This document shows positions 51,816 to 63,892 of a stretch of 64,000 nucleotides of DNA, in pieces. The notes under the pieces were generated by a model that was not told where the DNA came from, made no database searches, and saw nothing but the letters and a program-made list of their open reading frames with translations. The stretch spans positions 16,244,001 through 16,308,000 of the forward strand of contig NW_027478162.1 of the NCBI RefSeq assembly GCF_051020975.1, in the 5' to 3' direction. The stretch's first letter is position 1, and each line of letters opens with the position of its first letter. A program made the translations under genes and the position numbers. Source of the DNA: Osmia lignaria lignaria (taxonomy: Eukaryota; Arthropoda; Insecta; Hymenoptera; Megachilidae).

Positions 51816-53976
51816 ACAACAAGAAGAAGAAATATCTCGAAATATGTCCGTCAGGCCCCTTCCCTTGAGATAAATATGCAAATATCTCGGAAACGAAGCG
51901 AGCTATGGCAAAATGTTAAGCGACCTTTTTTGTAGAGAATTAAGTTTCCTACTTTTTATGTTCTATGATATTTTTTGATCAGATGCGTAGTTCTCGAGAT
52001 ATATCAAGATATTTAAAAGTTCCGAAGCCGCACCAACATAATAGAGATACAGAAACACTGTGGCCCCTTTCTTTGAGATATCTCTGCACTATTGCGAGCT
52101 GCAAATGCCACTTCCAGCTTAGCTGCGCAGAAGAAGAACAACAAGAAGAAGAAATATCTCGAAATATGTCCGTCAGGCCAGTTCCTTTGAGCTGAATCTG
52201 CAAATATCTCGGAAACGAAGCGAGCTATGGCAAAAGGTTAAGAGACGTTTTTTGTAGAGAATTATGTTTCCTACAATTTATGTTCTATGATATTTTTTGA
52301 TCAGAAGCGTAGTTTTCGAGATATATCGAGATATTTAAAAGTTCCGAAGCCGCACCAACATAATAGAGATACAGAAACACCGTGGCCCCTTTCTTTGAGA
52401 TAACTCTGCACTAGTGCGAGCCGCAAATGCCACTTCCAGCTTAGCTGTGCAGAAGAAGAACAACAAGAAGAAGAAATATCTCGAAATATGTCCGTCAGGC
52501 CCCTTCCCTTGAGATAAATCTGCAAATATCTCGGAAAAGAAGCGAGCTATGGCAAAATGTTAAGAGACCTTTTTTGTAGAGAATTAAGTTTCCTACTTTT
52601 TATGTTCTATGATATTTTTTGATCAGATGCGTAGTTCTCGAGATATATCAAGATATTCAAAAGTTCCGAAGCCGCACCAACATAATAGGGATGCAGAAAC
52701 ACCGTGGCCCCGTTCTTTGAGATAACTCTGCACTAGTGCGAGCCGCAAATGCCACTTCCAGCTTAGCTGTGCAGAAGAAGAACAACAAGAAGAAGAAATA
52801 TCTCGAAATATGTCCGTCAGGCCCCTTCCCTTGAGATAAATCTGCAAATATCTCGGAAAAGAAGCGAGCTATGGCAAAATGTTAAGAGACCTTTTTTGTA
52901 GAGAATTATGTTTCCTACAATTTATGTTCTATGATATTTTTTGATCAGAAGCGTAGTTCTCGAGATATATCAAGATATTTAAAAGTTCCGAAGCCGCACC
53001 AACATAATAGGGATACAGAAACACCGTGGCCCCTTTCTTTGAGATCACTCTGCACTATTGCGAGCTGCAAATGCCACTTTCAGCTTAGCTGTACAGAAGA
53101 AGAACAACAAGAAGAAGAAATATCTCGAAATATGTCCGCCAGGCCCCTTCCCTTGAGATAAATCTGCAAATATCTCGGAAACGAAGAGAGCTATGGCAAA
53201 ATGTTAAGAGACCTTTTTTGTAGAGAATTAGGTTTCCTACTTTTTATGTTCTATGATATTTTTTGATCAGATGCGTAGTTCTCGAGATATATCAAGATAT
53301 TTAAAAGTTCCGAAGCCGCACCAACATAATAGAGATACAGAAACACCGTGGCCCCTTTCTTTGAGATAACTCTGCACTATTGCGAGCTGCAAATGCCACT
53401 TCCAGCTTAGCTGTGCAGAAGAAGAACAACAAGAAGAAGAAATATCTCGAAATATGTCCGTCAGGCCCCTTCCCTTGAGATATATCTGCAAATATCTCGG
53501 AAACGAAGCGAGCTATGGCAAAATGTTAAGAGACCTTTTTTGTAGAGAATTATGTTTCCTACAATTTATGTTCTATGATATTTTTTCATCAGAAGCGTAG
53601 TTTTCGAGATATATCGAGATATTTAAAAGTTCCGAAGCCGCACCAACATAATAGAGATACAGAAACACTGTGGCCCCTTTCGTTGAGATAACTCTGCACT
53701 AGTGCGAGCCGCAAATGCCACTTCCAGCTTAGCTGTGCAGAAGAAGAACAACAAGAAGAAGAAATATCTCGAAATATGTCCGTCAGGCCCCTTCCCTTGA
53801 GATAAATCTGCAAATATCTCGGAAACAAAGCGAGCTATGGCAAAATGCTAAGAGACCTTTTTTGTAGAGAATTAAGTTTCCTACTTTTTATGTTCTATGA
53901 TATTTTTTGATCAGATGCGTAGTTCTCGAGATATATCAAGATATTCAAAAGTTCCGAAGCCGCACCAACATAATAG
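51816..53976. repeat. Block Z, copy 2
   Basis: Matches 46986-49146 with three substitutions. It ends at 53977, where copy 2 reads ATAGAGAT and copy 1 reads ATAGGGAT (49147). The left limit is 51815 (GAAGAACAAC versus GAAGTACAAC). Both limits fall inside monomers. Confidence 0.92.
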
Positions 53977-54554
53977 AGATACAGAAACACCGTGGCCCCT
54001 TTCTTTGAGATAACTCTGCACTATTGCGAGCTGCAAATGCCACTTCCCGCTTAGCTGTGCAGAAGAAGAACAACAAGAAGAAGAAATATCTCGAAATATG
54101 TCCGTCAGGCCAGTTCCTTTGAGCTGAATCTGCAAATATCTCGGAAACGAAGCGAGCTATGGCAAAATGTTAAGAGACGTTTTTTGTAGAGAATTATGTT
54201 TGCTACAATTTATGTTCTATGATATTTTTTGATCAGAAGCGTAGTTTTCGAGATATATCGAGATATTTAAAAGTTCCGAAGCCGCACCAACATAATAGGG
54301 ATACAGAAACACCGTGGCCCCTTTCTTTGAGATAACTCTGCACTAGTGCGAGCCGCAAATGCCACTTCCAGCTTGGCTGTGCAGAAGAAGAACAACAAGA
54401 AGAAGAAATATCTCGAAATATGTCCGTCAGGCCACTTCCCTTGAGATAAATCTGCAAATATCTCGGAAACGAAGCGAGCTATGGCAAAATGTTAAGAGAC
54501 GTTTTTTGTAGAGAATTATGTTTCCTACAATTTATGTTCTATGATATTTTTTGA

Positions 54555-56486
54555 TCAGAAGCGTAGTTTTCGAGATATATCGAGATATTTAAAAGTTCCG
54601 AAGCCGCACCAACATAATAGAGATACAGAAACACCGTGGCCCCTTTCTTTGAGATAACTCTGCACTAGTGCGAGCCGCAAATGCCACTTCCAGCTTAGCT
54701 GTGCAGAAGAAGAGCAACAAGAAGAAGAAATATCTCGAAATATGTCCGACAGGCCCCTTCCCTTGAGATAAATCTGCAAATATCTCGGAAACGAAGCGAG
54801 CTATGGCGAAATGTTAAGAGACCTTTTTTGTAGAAAATTAAGTTTCCTACTTTTTATCTTCTATGATATTTTTTGATCAGATGCGTAGTTCTCGAGATAG
54901 ATCAAGATACTTAAAAGTTCCGAAGCCGCACCAACATAATAGAGATACAGAAACACCGTGGCCCCTCTCTTTGAGATAACTCTGCACTATTGCGAGCTGC
55001 AAATGCCACTTCCAGCTTAGCTGTGCAGAAGAAGAACAACAAGAAGAAGAAATATCTCGAAATATGTCCGTCAGGCCCATTCCCTTGAGATAAATCTGCA
55101 AATATCTCGGAAACGAAGCGAGCTATGGCAAAATGGTTAGAGACCTTTCTTGTAGAGAATTAAGTTTCCTACTTTCTATGTAGTATGATATTTTTTGATC
55201 AGATGCGTAGTTCTCGAGATATATCAAGGTATTTAAAAGTTCCGAAGCCGCACCAACATAATAGAGATACAGAAACACCGTGGCCCCTTTCTTTGAGATA
55301 ACTCTGCACTATTGCGCGCTGCAAATGCCACTTCCAGCTTAGCTGTGCAGAAGAAGAACAACAAGAAGAAGAAATATCTCGAAATATGTCCGTCAGGCCC
55401 CTTCCCTTGAGATAAATCTGCAAATATCTCGGAAACGAAGCGAGCTATGGCAAAATGTTAAGAGACCTTTTTTGTAGAGAATTATGTTTCCTACAATTTA
55501 TGTTCTATGATATTTTTTGATCAGAAGCGTAGTTTTCGAGATATATCGAGATATTTAAAAGTTCCGAAGCCGCACCAACATAATAGAGATACAGAAACAC
55601 CGTGGCCCCTTTCTTTGAGATAACTCTGCACTAGTGCGAGCCGCAAATGCCACTTCCAGCTTAGCTGTGCAGAAGAAGAACAACAAGAAGAAGAAATATC
55701 TCGAAATATGTCCGACAGGCCCCTTCCCTTGAGATAAATCTGCAAATATCTCGGAAACGAAGCGAGCTATGGCGAAATGTTAAGAGACCTTTTTTGTAGA
55801 GAATTAAGTTTCCTACTTTTTATCTTCTATGATATTTTTTGATCAGATGCGTAGTTCTCGAGATAGATCAAGATACTTAAAAGTTCCGAAGCCGCACCAA
55901 CATAATAGAGATACAGAAACACCGTGGCCCCTCTCTTTGAGATAACTCTGCACTATTGCGAGCTGCAAATGCCACTTCCAGCTTAGCTGTGCAGAAGAAG
56001 AACAACAAGAAGAAGAAATATCTCGAAATATGTCCGTCAGGCCCATTCCCTTGAGATAAATCTGCAAATATCTCGGAAACGAAGCGAGCTATGGCAAAAT
56101 GGTTAGAGACCTTTCTTGTAGAGAATTAAGTTTCCTACTTTTTATGTAGTATGATATTTTTTGATCAGATGCGTAGTTCTCGAGATATATCAAGGTATTT
56201 AAAAGTTCCGAAGCCGCACCAACATAATAGAGATACAGAAACATCGTGGCCCCTTTCTTTGGGATAACTCTGCACTATTGCGAGCTGGAAATGCCACTTC
56301 CAGTTTAGCTGTGCAGAAGAAGAACAACAAGAAGAAGAAATATCTCGAAATATGTCCGTCAGGACCCTTCCCTTGAGATGAATCTGCAAATATCTCGGAA
56401 ACGAAGCGAGCTATGGCAAAATGTTAAGAGACCTTTTTTGTAGAGAATTAAGTTTCCTACTTTTTATGTTCTATGATATTTTTTGA
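54555..56486. repeat. Trimeric tandem duplication
   Basis: Monomers 54555 and 54877 repeat at 55521 and 55843 (966 bp). Shared markers are GTCCGACAGG, ATGGCGAAATG, TTTATCTTC, GAGATAGATCAAGATAC, GGCCCATTCCC, ATGGTTAGAGACC and TGTAGTATG. Small differences: GAGCAACAAG versus GAACAACAAG, GTAGAAAATT versus GTAGAGAATT. The third monomers (55199 and 56165) share ATCAAGGTATTT, then diverge. Confidence 0.82.
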
Positions 56487-59062
56487 TCAGATGCGTAGTT
56501 CTCGAGATATATCAAGATATTTAAAAGTACCGAAGCCGCACCAACATAATAGAGGTACAGAAACACCGTGGCCTCTTTCTTTGAGATAACTCTGCACTAT
56601 TGCGAGCTGCAAATGCCACTTCGAGCTTAGCTGTGCAGAAGAAGAACAACAAGAAGAAGAAATATCTCGAAATATGTCCGTCAGACCCCTTCCCTTGTGA
56701 TGAATCTGCAAATATCTCGGAAACGAAGCGAGCTATGGCAAAATGTTAAGAGACCTTTTTTGTAGAGAATTAAGTTTCCTACTTTTTATGTTCGATGATA
56801 TTTTTTGATCAGATGCGTAGTTCTCGAGATATATCAAGATATTTAAAAGTTCCGAAGCTGCACCAACATAATAGAGGTACAGAAACACCGTGGCCTCTTT
56901 CTTTGAGATAACTCTGCACTATTGCGAGCTGCAAATGCCACTTCCAGCTTAGCTGTGCAGAGGAATAACAACAAGAAGAAGAAATATCTCGAAATATGTC
57001 CGTCAGGCCAGTTCCTTTGAGCTGAATCTGCAAATATCTCGGAAACGAAGCGAGCTATGGCAAAATGTTAAGAGACGTTTTTTGTAGAGAATTATGTTTC
57101 CTACAATTTATGTTCTATCATATTTTTTGATCAGAAGCGTAGTTTTCGAGATATATCGAGATATTTAAAAGTTCCGGAGACGCACCAACATAATAGAGAT
57201 ACAGAAACACCGTGGCCCCTTTCTTTGAGATAACTGTGCACCAGTGCGAGCCGCAAATGCCACTTCCAGCTTAGCTGTGCAGAAGAAGAACAACAAGTAG
57301 AAGAAATATCTCGAAATATGTCCGTCAGGCCCCTTCCCTTGAGATATATCTGCAAATATCTCGGAAACGAAGCGAGCTATGGCAAAATGTTGAGAGACCG
57401 TTTTTGTAGAGAATTATGTTTCCTACTTTTTATGTTCTATGATATTTTTTGATCAGACGCGTAGTTCTCGAGATATATCAAGATATTTAAAAGTTCCGAA
57501 GCCGCACCAACATAATAGAGATACAGAAGCACCGTGGCCCCTTTCTTTGAGATAACTCTGCACTATTGCGAGCTGCAAATGCCACTTCCAGCTTAGCTGT
57601 GCAGAAGAAGAACAACAAGAAGAAGAAATATCTCGAAATATGTCCGTCAGGCCCCTTCCCTTGAGATAAATCTGCAAATATCTCGGAAACGAAGAGAGCT
57701 ATGGCAAAATATTAAGAGACCTTTTTTGTAGAGAATTAAGTTTCCTACTTTTTATCTTCTATGATATTTTCTGATCAGATGCGTAGTTCTCGAGATATAT
57801 CAAGATATTTAAAAGTTCCGAAGCCGCACCAACATAATAGAGATACAGAAACACCGTGGCCCCTTTCGTTGAGATAACTCTGCACTAGTGCGAGCCGCAA
57901 ATGCCACTTCCAGCTTAGCTGTGCAGAAGAAGAACAACAAGAAGAAGAAATATCTCGAAATATGTCCGTCAGGCCCCTTCCCTTGAGATAAATCTGCAAA
58001 TATCTCGGAAACGAAGCGAGCTATGGCAAAATGTTAAGAGACCTTTTTTGTAGAGAATTAAGTTTCCTACTTTTTATGTTCTATGATATTTTTTGATCAG
58101 ACGCGTAGTTCTCGAGATATATCAAGATATTTAACAGTTCCGAAGCCGCACCAACATAATAGAGATACAGAAACATCGTGGCCCCTTTCTTTGGGATAAC
58201 TCTGCACTATTGCGAGCTGGAAATGCCACTTCCAGTTTAGCTGTGCAGCAGAAGAACAACAAGAAGAAGAAATATCTCGAAATATGTCCGTCAGGACCCT
58301 TCCCTTGAGATGAATCTGCAAATATCTCGGAAACGAAGCGAGCTATGGCAAAATGTTAAGAGACCTTTTTTGTAGAGAATTAAGTTTCCTACTTTTTATG
58401 TTCTATGATATTTTTTGATCAGATGCGTAGTTCTCGAGATATATCAAGATATTTAAAAGTTCCGAAGCCGCACCAACATAATAGAGGTACAGAAACACCG
58501 TGGCCCCTTTCTTTGAGATAACTGTGCACCAGTGCGAGCCGCAAATGCCACTTCCAGCTTAGCTGTGCAGAAGAAGAACAACAAGAAGAAGAAATATCTC
58601 GAAATATGTCCGTCAGGCCCCTTCCCTTGAGATATATCTGCAAATATCTCGGAAACGAAGCGAGCTATGGCAAAATGTTAAGAGACCTTTTTTGTAGAGA
58701 ATTATGTTTCCTACAATTTATGTTCTATGATATTTTTTGTTCAGAAGCGTAGTTTTCGAGATATATCGAGATATTTAAAAGTTCCGAAGCCGCACCAACA
58801 TAATAGAGATACAGAAACACCGTGGCCCCTTTCGTTGAGATAACTCTGCACTAGTGCGAGCCGCAAATGCCACTTCCAGCTTAGCTGTGCAGAAGAAGAA
58901 CAACAAGAAGAAGAAGTATCTCGAAATATGTCCGTCAGGCCCCTTCCCTTGAGATAAATCTGCAAATATCTCGGAAACGAAGAGAGCTATGGCAAAATGT
59001 TAAGAGACCTTTTTTGTAGAGAATTAAGTTTCCTACTTTTTATGTTCTATGATATTTTTTGA
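56487..59062. repeat. Scrambled zone of partial copies
   Basis: Marker variants recur at unequal spacing: ACATCGTGGCCCC with TTTGGGATAAC at about 56.24 and 58.17 kb (six monomers), ACTGTGCACCAGTGCG at 57.23 and 58.52 kb (four monomers), and TTTCGTTGAG at 57.87 and 58.83 kb (three monomers). The last C2 segment of the window is near 57010. Confidence 0.72.
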
Positions 59063-62000
59063 TCAGATGCGTAGTTCTCGAGATATATCAAGATATTTAA
59101 AAGTTCCGAAGCCGCACCAACATAATAGAGATACAGAAACACCGTGGCCCCTTTCTTTGAGATAACTCTGCACTATTGCGAGCTGTAAATGCCACTTCCA
59201 GCTTAGCTGTGCAGAAGAAGAACAACAAGAAGAAGAAATATCTCGAAATATGTCCGTCAGGCCCCTTCCCTTGAGATAAATCTGCAAATATCTCGAAAAC
59301 GAAGCGAGCTATGGCAAAATGTTAAGAGACCTTTTTTGTAGAGAATTAAGTTTCCTACTTTTTATGTTCTATGATATTTTTTGATCAGATGCGTAGTTCT
59401 CGAGATATATCAAGATATTTAAAAGTTCCGAAGCCGCACCAACATAATAGAGATACAGAAACACCGTGGCCCCTTTCTTTGAGATAACTCTGCACTATTG
59501 CGAGCTGTAAATGTCACTTCCAGCTTAGCTGTGCAGAAGAAGAACAACAAGAAGAAGAAATATCTCGAAATATGTCCGTCAGGCCCCTGCCCTTGAGATA
59601 TATCTGCAAATATCTCGGAAACGAAGCGAGCTATGGCAAAATGTTAAGAGACCTTTTTTGTAGAGAATTATGTTTCCTACAATATATGTTCTATGATATT
59701 TTTTGATCAGAAGCGTAGTTTTCGAGATATATCGAGATATTTAAAAGTTCCGAAGCCGCACCAACATAATAGAGATACAGAAACACCGTGGCCCCTTTCT
59801 TTGAGATAACTCTGCACTATTGCGAGCTGTAAATGCCACTTCCAGCTTAGCTGTGCAGAAGAAGAACAACAAGAAGAAGAAATATCTCGAAATATGTCCG
59901 TCAGGCCCCTTCCCTTGAGATAAATCTGCAAATATCTCGAAAACGAAGCGAGCTATGGCAAAATGTTAAGAGACCTTTTTTGTAGAGAATTAAGTTTCCT
60001 ACTTTTTATGTTCTATGATATTTTTTGATCAGATGCGTAGTTCTCGAGATATATCAAGATATTTAAAAGTTCCGAAGCCGCACCAACATAATAGAGATAC
60101 AGAAACACCGTGGCCCCTTTCTTTGAGATAACTCTGCACTATTGCGAGCTGTAAATGTCACTTCCAGCTTAGCTGTGCAGAAGAAGAACAACAAGAAGAA
60201 GAAATATCTCGAAATATGTCCGTCAGGCCCCTGCCCTTGAGATATATCTGCAAATATCTCGGAAACGAAGCGAGCTATGGCAAAATGTTAGGAGACCTTT
60301 TTTGTAGAGAATTATGTTTCCTACAATATATGTTCTATGATATTTTTTGATCAGAAGCGTAGTTTTCGAGATATATCGAGATATTTAAAAGTTCCGAAGC
60401 CGCACCAACATAATAGAGATACAGAAACACCGTGGCCCCTTTCTTTGAGATAACTCTGCACTAGTGCGAGCCGCAAATGCCACTTCCAGCTTAGCTGTGC
60501 AGAAGAAGAACAACAAGAAGAAGAAATATCTCGAAATATGTCCGTCAGGCCCCTTCCCTTGAGATAAATCTGGAAATATCTCGGAAACGAAGCGAGCTAT
60601 GGCAAAATGTTAAGAGACCTTTTTTGTAGAGAATTAAGTTTCCTACTTTTTATGTTCTATGATATTTTTTGATCAGATGCGTAGTTCTCGAGATATATCA
60701 AGATATTTAAAAGTTCCGAAGCCGCACCAACATAATAGAGATACAGAAACACCGTGGCCCCTTTCTTTGAGGTAACTCTGCACTATTGCGAGCTGCAAAT
60801 GCCACTTCCAGCTTAGCTGTGCAGAAGAAGAACAACAAGAAGAAGAAATATCTCGAAATATGTCCGTCAGGCCCCTTCCCTTGAGATAAATCTGCAAATA
60901 TCTCGGAAACCAAGCGAGCTATCGCAAAATGTTAAGAGACCTTATTTGTAGAGAATTAAGTTTCCTACTTTTTATGTTCTATGATATTTTTTGATCAGAC
61001 GCGTAGTTCTCGAGATATATCAAGATATTTAAAAGTTCCGAAGCCGCACCAACATAATAGAGATACAGAAACACCGTGGCCCCTTTCTTTGAGATAACTC
61101 TGCACTAGTGCGAGCCGCAAATGCCGCTTCCAGCTTAGCTGTGCAGAAGAAGAACAACAAGAAGAAGAAATATCTCGAAATATGTCCGTCAGGCCCCTTC
61201 CCTTGAGATAAATCTGCAAATATCTCGAAAACGAAGCGAGCTATGGCAAAATGTTAAGAGACCTTTTTTGTAGAGAATTAAGTTTCCTACTTTTTATGTT
61301 CTATGATATTTTTTGATCAGATGCGTAGTTCTCGAGATATATCAAGATATTTAAAAGTTCCGAAGCCGCACCAACATAATAGAGATACAGAAACACCGTG
61401 GCCCCTTTCTTTGAGGTAACTCTGCACTATTGCGAGCTGCAAATGCCACTTCCAGCTTAGCTGTGCAGAAGAAGAACAACAAGAAGAAGAAATATCTCGA
61501 AATATGTCCGTCAGGCCCCTGCCCTTGAGATATATCTGCAAATATCTCGGAAACGAAGCGAGCTATGGCAAAATGTTAAGAGATCTTTTTTGTAGAGAAT
61601 TATGTTTCCTACAATTTATGTTCTATGATATTTTTTGATCAGAAGCGTAGTTTTCGAGATATATCGAGATATTTAAAAGTTCCGAAGCCGCACCAACATA
61701 ATAGAGATACAGAAACACCGTGGCCCCTTTCTTTGAGGTAACTCTGCACTATTGCGAGCTGCAAATGCCACTTCCAGCTTAGCTGTGCAGAAGAAGAACA
61801 ACAAGAAGAAGAAATATCTCGAAATATGTCCGTCAGGCCCCTTCCCTTGAGATAAATCTGCAAATATCTCGGAAACCAAGCGAGCTATCGCAAAATGTTA
61901 AGAGACCTTATTTGTAGAGAATTAAGTTTCCTACTTTTTATGTTCTATGATATTTTTTGATCAGACGCGTAGTTCTCGAGATATATCAAGATATTTAAAA

Positions 62001-62926
62001 GTTCCGAAGCCGCACCAACATAATAGAGATACGGAAACACCGTGGCCCCTTTCTTTGAGATAACTCTGCACTAGTGCGAGCCGCAAATGCCGCTTCCAGC
62101 TTAGCTGTGCAGAAGAAGAACAACAAGAAGAAGAAATATCTCGAAATATGTCCGTCAGGCCCCTTCCCTTGAGATAAATCTGCAAATATCTCGGAAACGA
62201 AGCGAGCTATGGCAAAATGTTAAGAGACCTTTTTTGTAGAGAATTAAGTTTCCTACTTTTTATGTTCTATGATATTTTCTGATCAGATGCGTAGTTCTCG
62301 AGATATATCAAGATATTTAAAAGTTCCGAAGCCGCACCAACATAATAGAGATACAGAAACACCGTGGCCCCTTTCTTTGAGATAACTCTGCACTACTGCG
62401 AGCTGCAAATGCCACTTCCAGCTTAGCTGTGCAGAAGAAGAACAACAAGAAGAAGAAATATCTCGAAATATGTCCGTCAGGCCCCTTCCCTTGAGATAAA
62501 TCTGCAAATATCTCGGAAACGAAGCGAGCTATGGCAAAATGTTAAGAGACCATTTTTGTAGAGAATTAAGTTTCCTACTTTTTATGTTCTATGATATTTT
62601 TTGATCAGATGCGTAGTTCTCGAGATATATCCTGATATTTAAAAGTTCCGAAGCGGCACCAACATAATAGAGATACAGAAACACCGTGGCCCCTTTCTTT
62701 GAGGTAACTCTGCACTATTGCGAGCTGCAAATGCCACTTCCAGCTTAGCTGTGCAGAAGAAGAACAACAAGAAGAAGGAATATCTCGAAATATGTCCGTC
62801 AGGCCCCTTCCCTTGAGATAAATCTGCAAATATCTCGGAAACCAAGCGAGCTATGGCAAAATGTTTAGAGACCTTATTTGTAGAGAATTAAGTTTCCTAC
62901 TTTTTATGCTCTACGATATTTTTTGA
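59063..62926. repeat. Local dimers and trimers near the right end
   Basis: Monomers 59385 and 60029 (644 bp) share AATGTCACTTCC, GGCCCCTGCCC and a CTACAATATATG tail. Monomers 60673 and 61639 (966 bp) share TTTGAGGTAACTC, GGAAACCAAGCG and CTATCGCAAAATG. Their right neighbours 60995 and 61961 share CAGACGCG, B2 and AATGCCGCTTCC. A third relative with GAGGTAAC and ACCAAGCG starts at 62605. Confidence 0.8.
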
Positions 62927-63892
62927 TCAGATGCGTAGTTCTCGAGATATATCAAGATATTTAAAAGTTCCGAAGCCGCACCAACATAATAGAGATACAG
63001 AAACACCGTGGCCCCTCTCTTTGAGATAACTCTGCACTATTGCGCGCTGCAAATGCCACTTCCAGCTTAGCTGTGCAGAAGAAGAACAACAAGAAGAAGA
63101 AATATCTCGAAATATGTCCGTCAGGCCCCTTCCCTTGAGATAAATCTGCAAATATCTCGGAAACGAAGCGAGCTATGGCAAAATGTTAAGAGACCTTTTT
63201 TGTAGAGAATTAAGTTTCCTACTTTTTATGGTCTATGATATTTTTTGATCAGATGCGTAGTTCTCGAGATATATCAAGATATTTAAAAGCTCCGAAGCTG
63301 CACCAACATAATAAAGGTACAGAAACACCGTGGCCCCTTTCTTTGAGATAACTCTGCACTATTGCGAGCTGCAAATGCCACTTCCAGCTTAGCTGTGCAG
63401 AAGAAGAACAACAAGAAGAAGAAATATCTCGAAATATGTCCGTCAGGACCCTTCCCTTGAGATAAATCTGCAAATATCTCGGAAACGAAGCGAGCTATTG
63501 CAAAACGTTAAGAGACCTTTTTTGTAGAGAATTAAGTTTCCTACTTTTTATGTTCTATGATATTTTTTGATCAGATGCGTAGTTCTCGAGATATATCAAG
63601 ATATTTAAAAGTTCCGAAGCCGCACCAACATAATAGAGATACAGAAACACCGTAGCCCCTTTCTTTGCGATAACTCTGCACTATTGCGAGCTGCAAATGC
63701 CACTTCCAGCTTAGCTGTGCAGAAGAAGAACAACAAGAAGAAGAAATATCTCGAAATATGTCCGTCAGGCCCCTTCCCTTGAGATAAATCTGCAAATATC
63801 TCGGAAACGAAGCGAGCTATGGCAAAATGTTAAGAGACCTTTTTTGTAGAGAATTAAGTTTCCTACTTTTTATGTTGTATGATATTTTCTGA

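Noticed and set aside
145..63795. Around 183 small minus-strand ORFs of about 74 codons, one per monomer, as a gene family
   Set aside because: They mostly start with TTG and have no internal ATG. They are interrupted by stops or frameshifts in roughly 15 monomers (for example those starting at 4009, 27508, 32338, 38778 and 50691), match no family I know, and recur simply because the satellite recurs. The Ser/Cys run is the antisense of the GAA/CAA tract.
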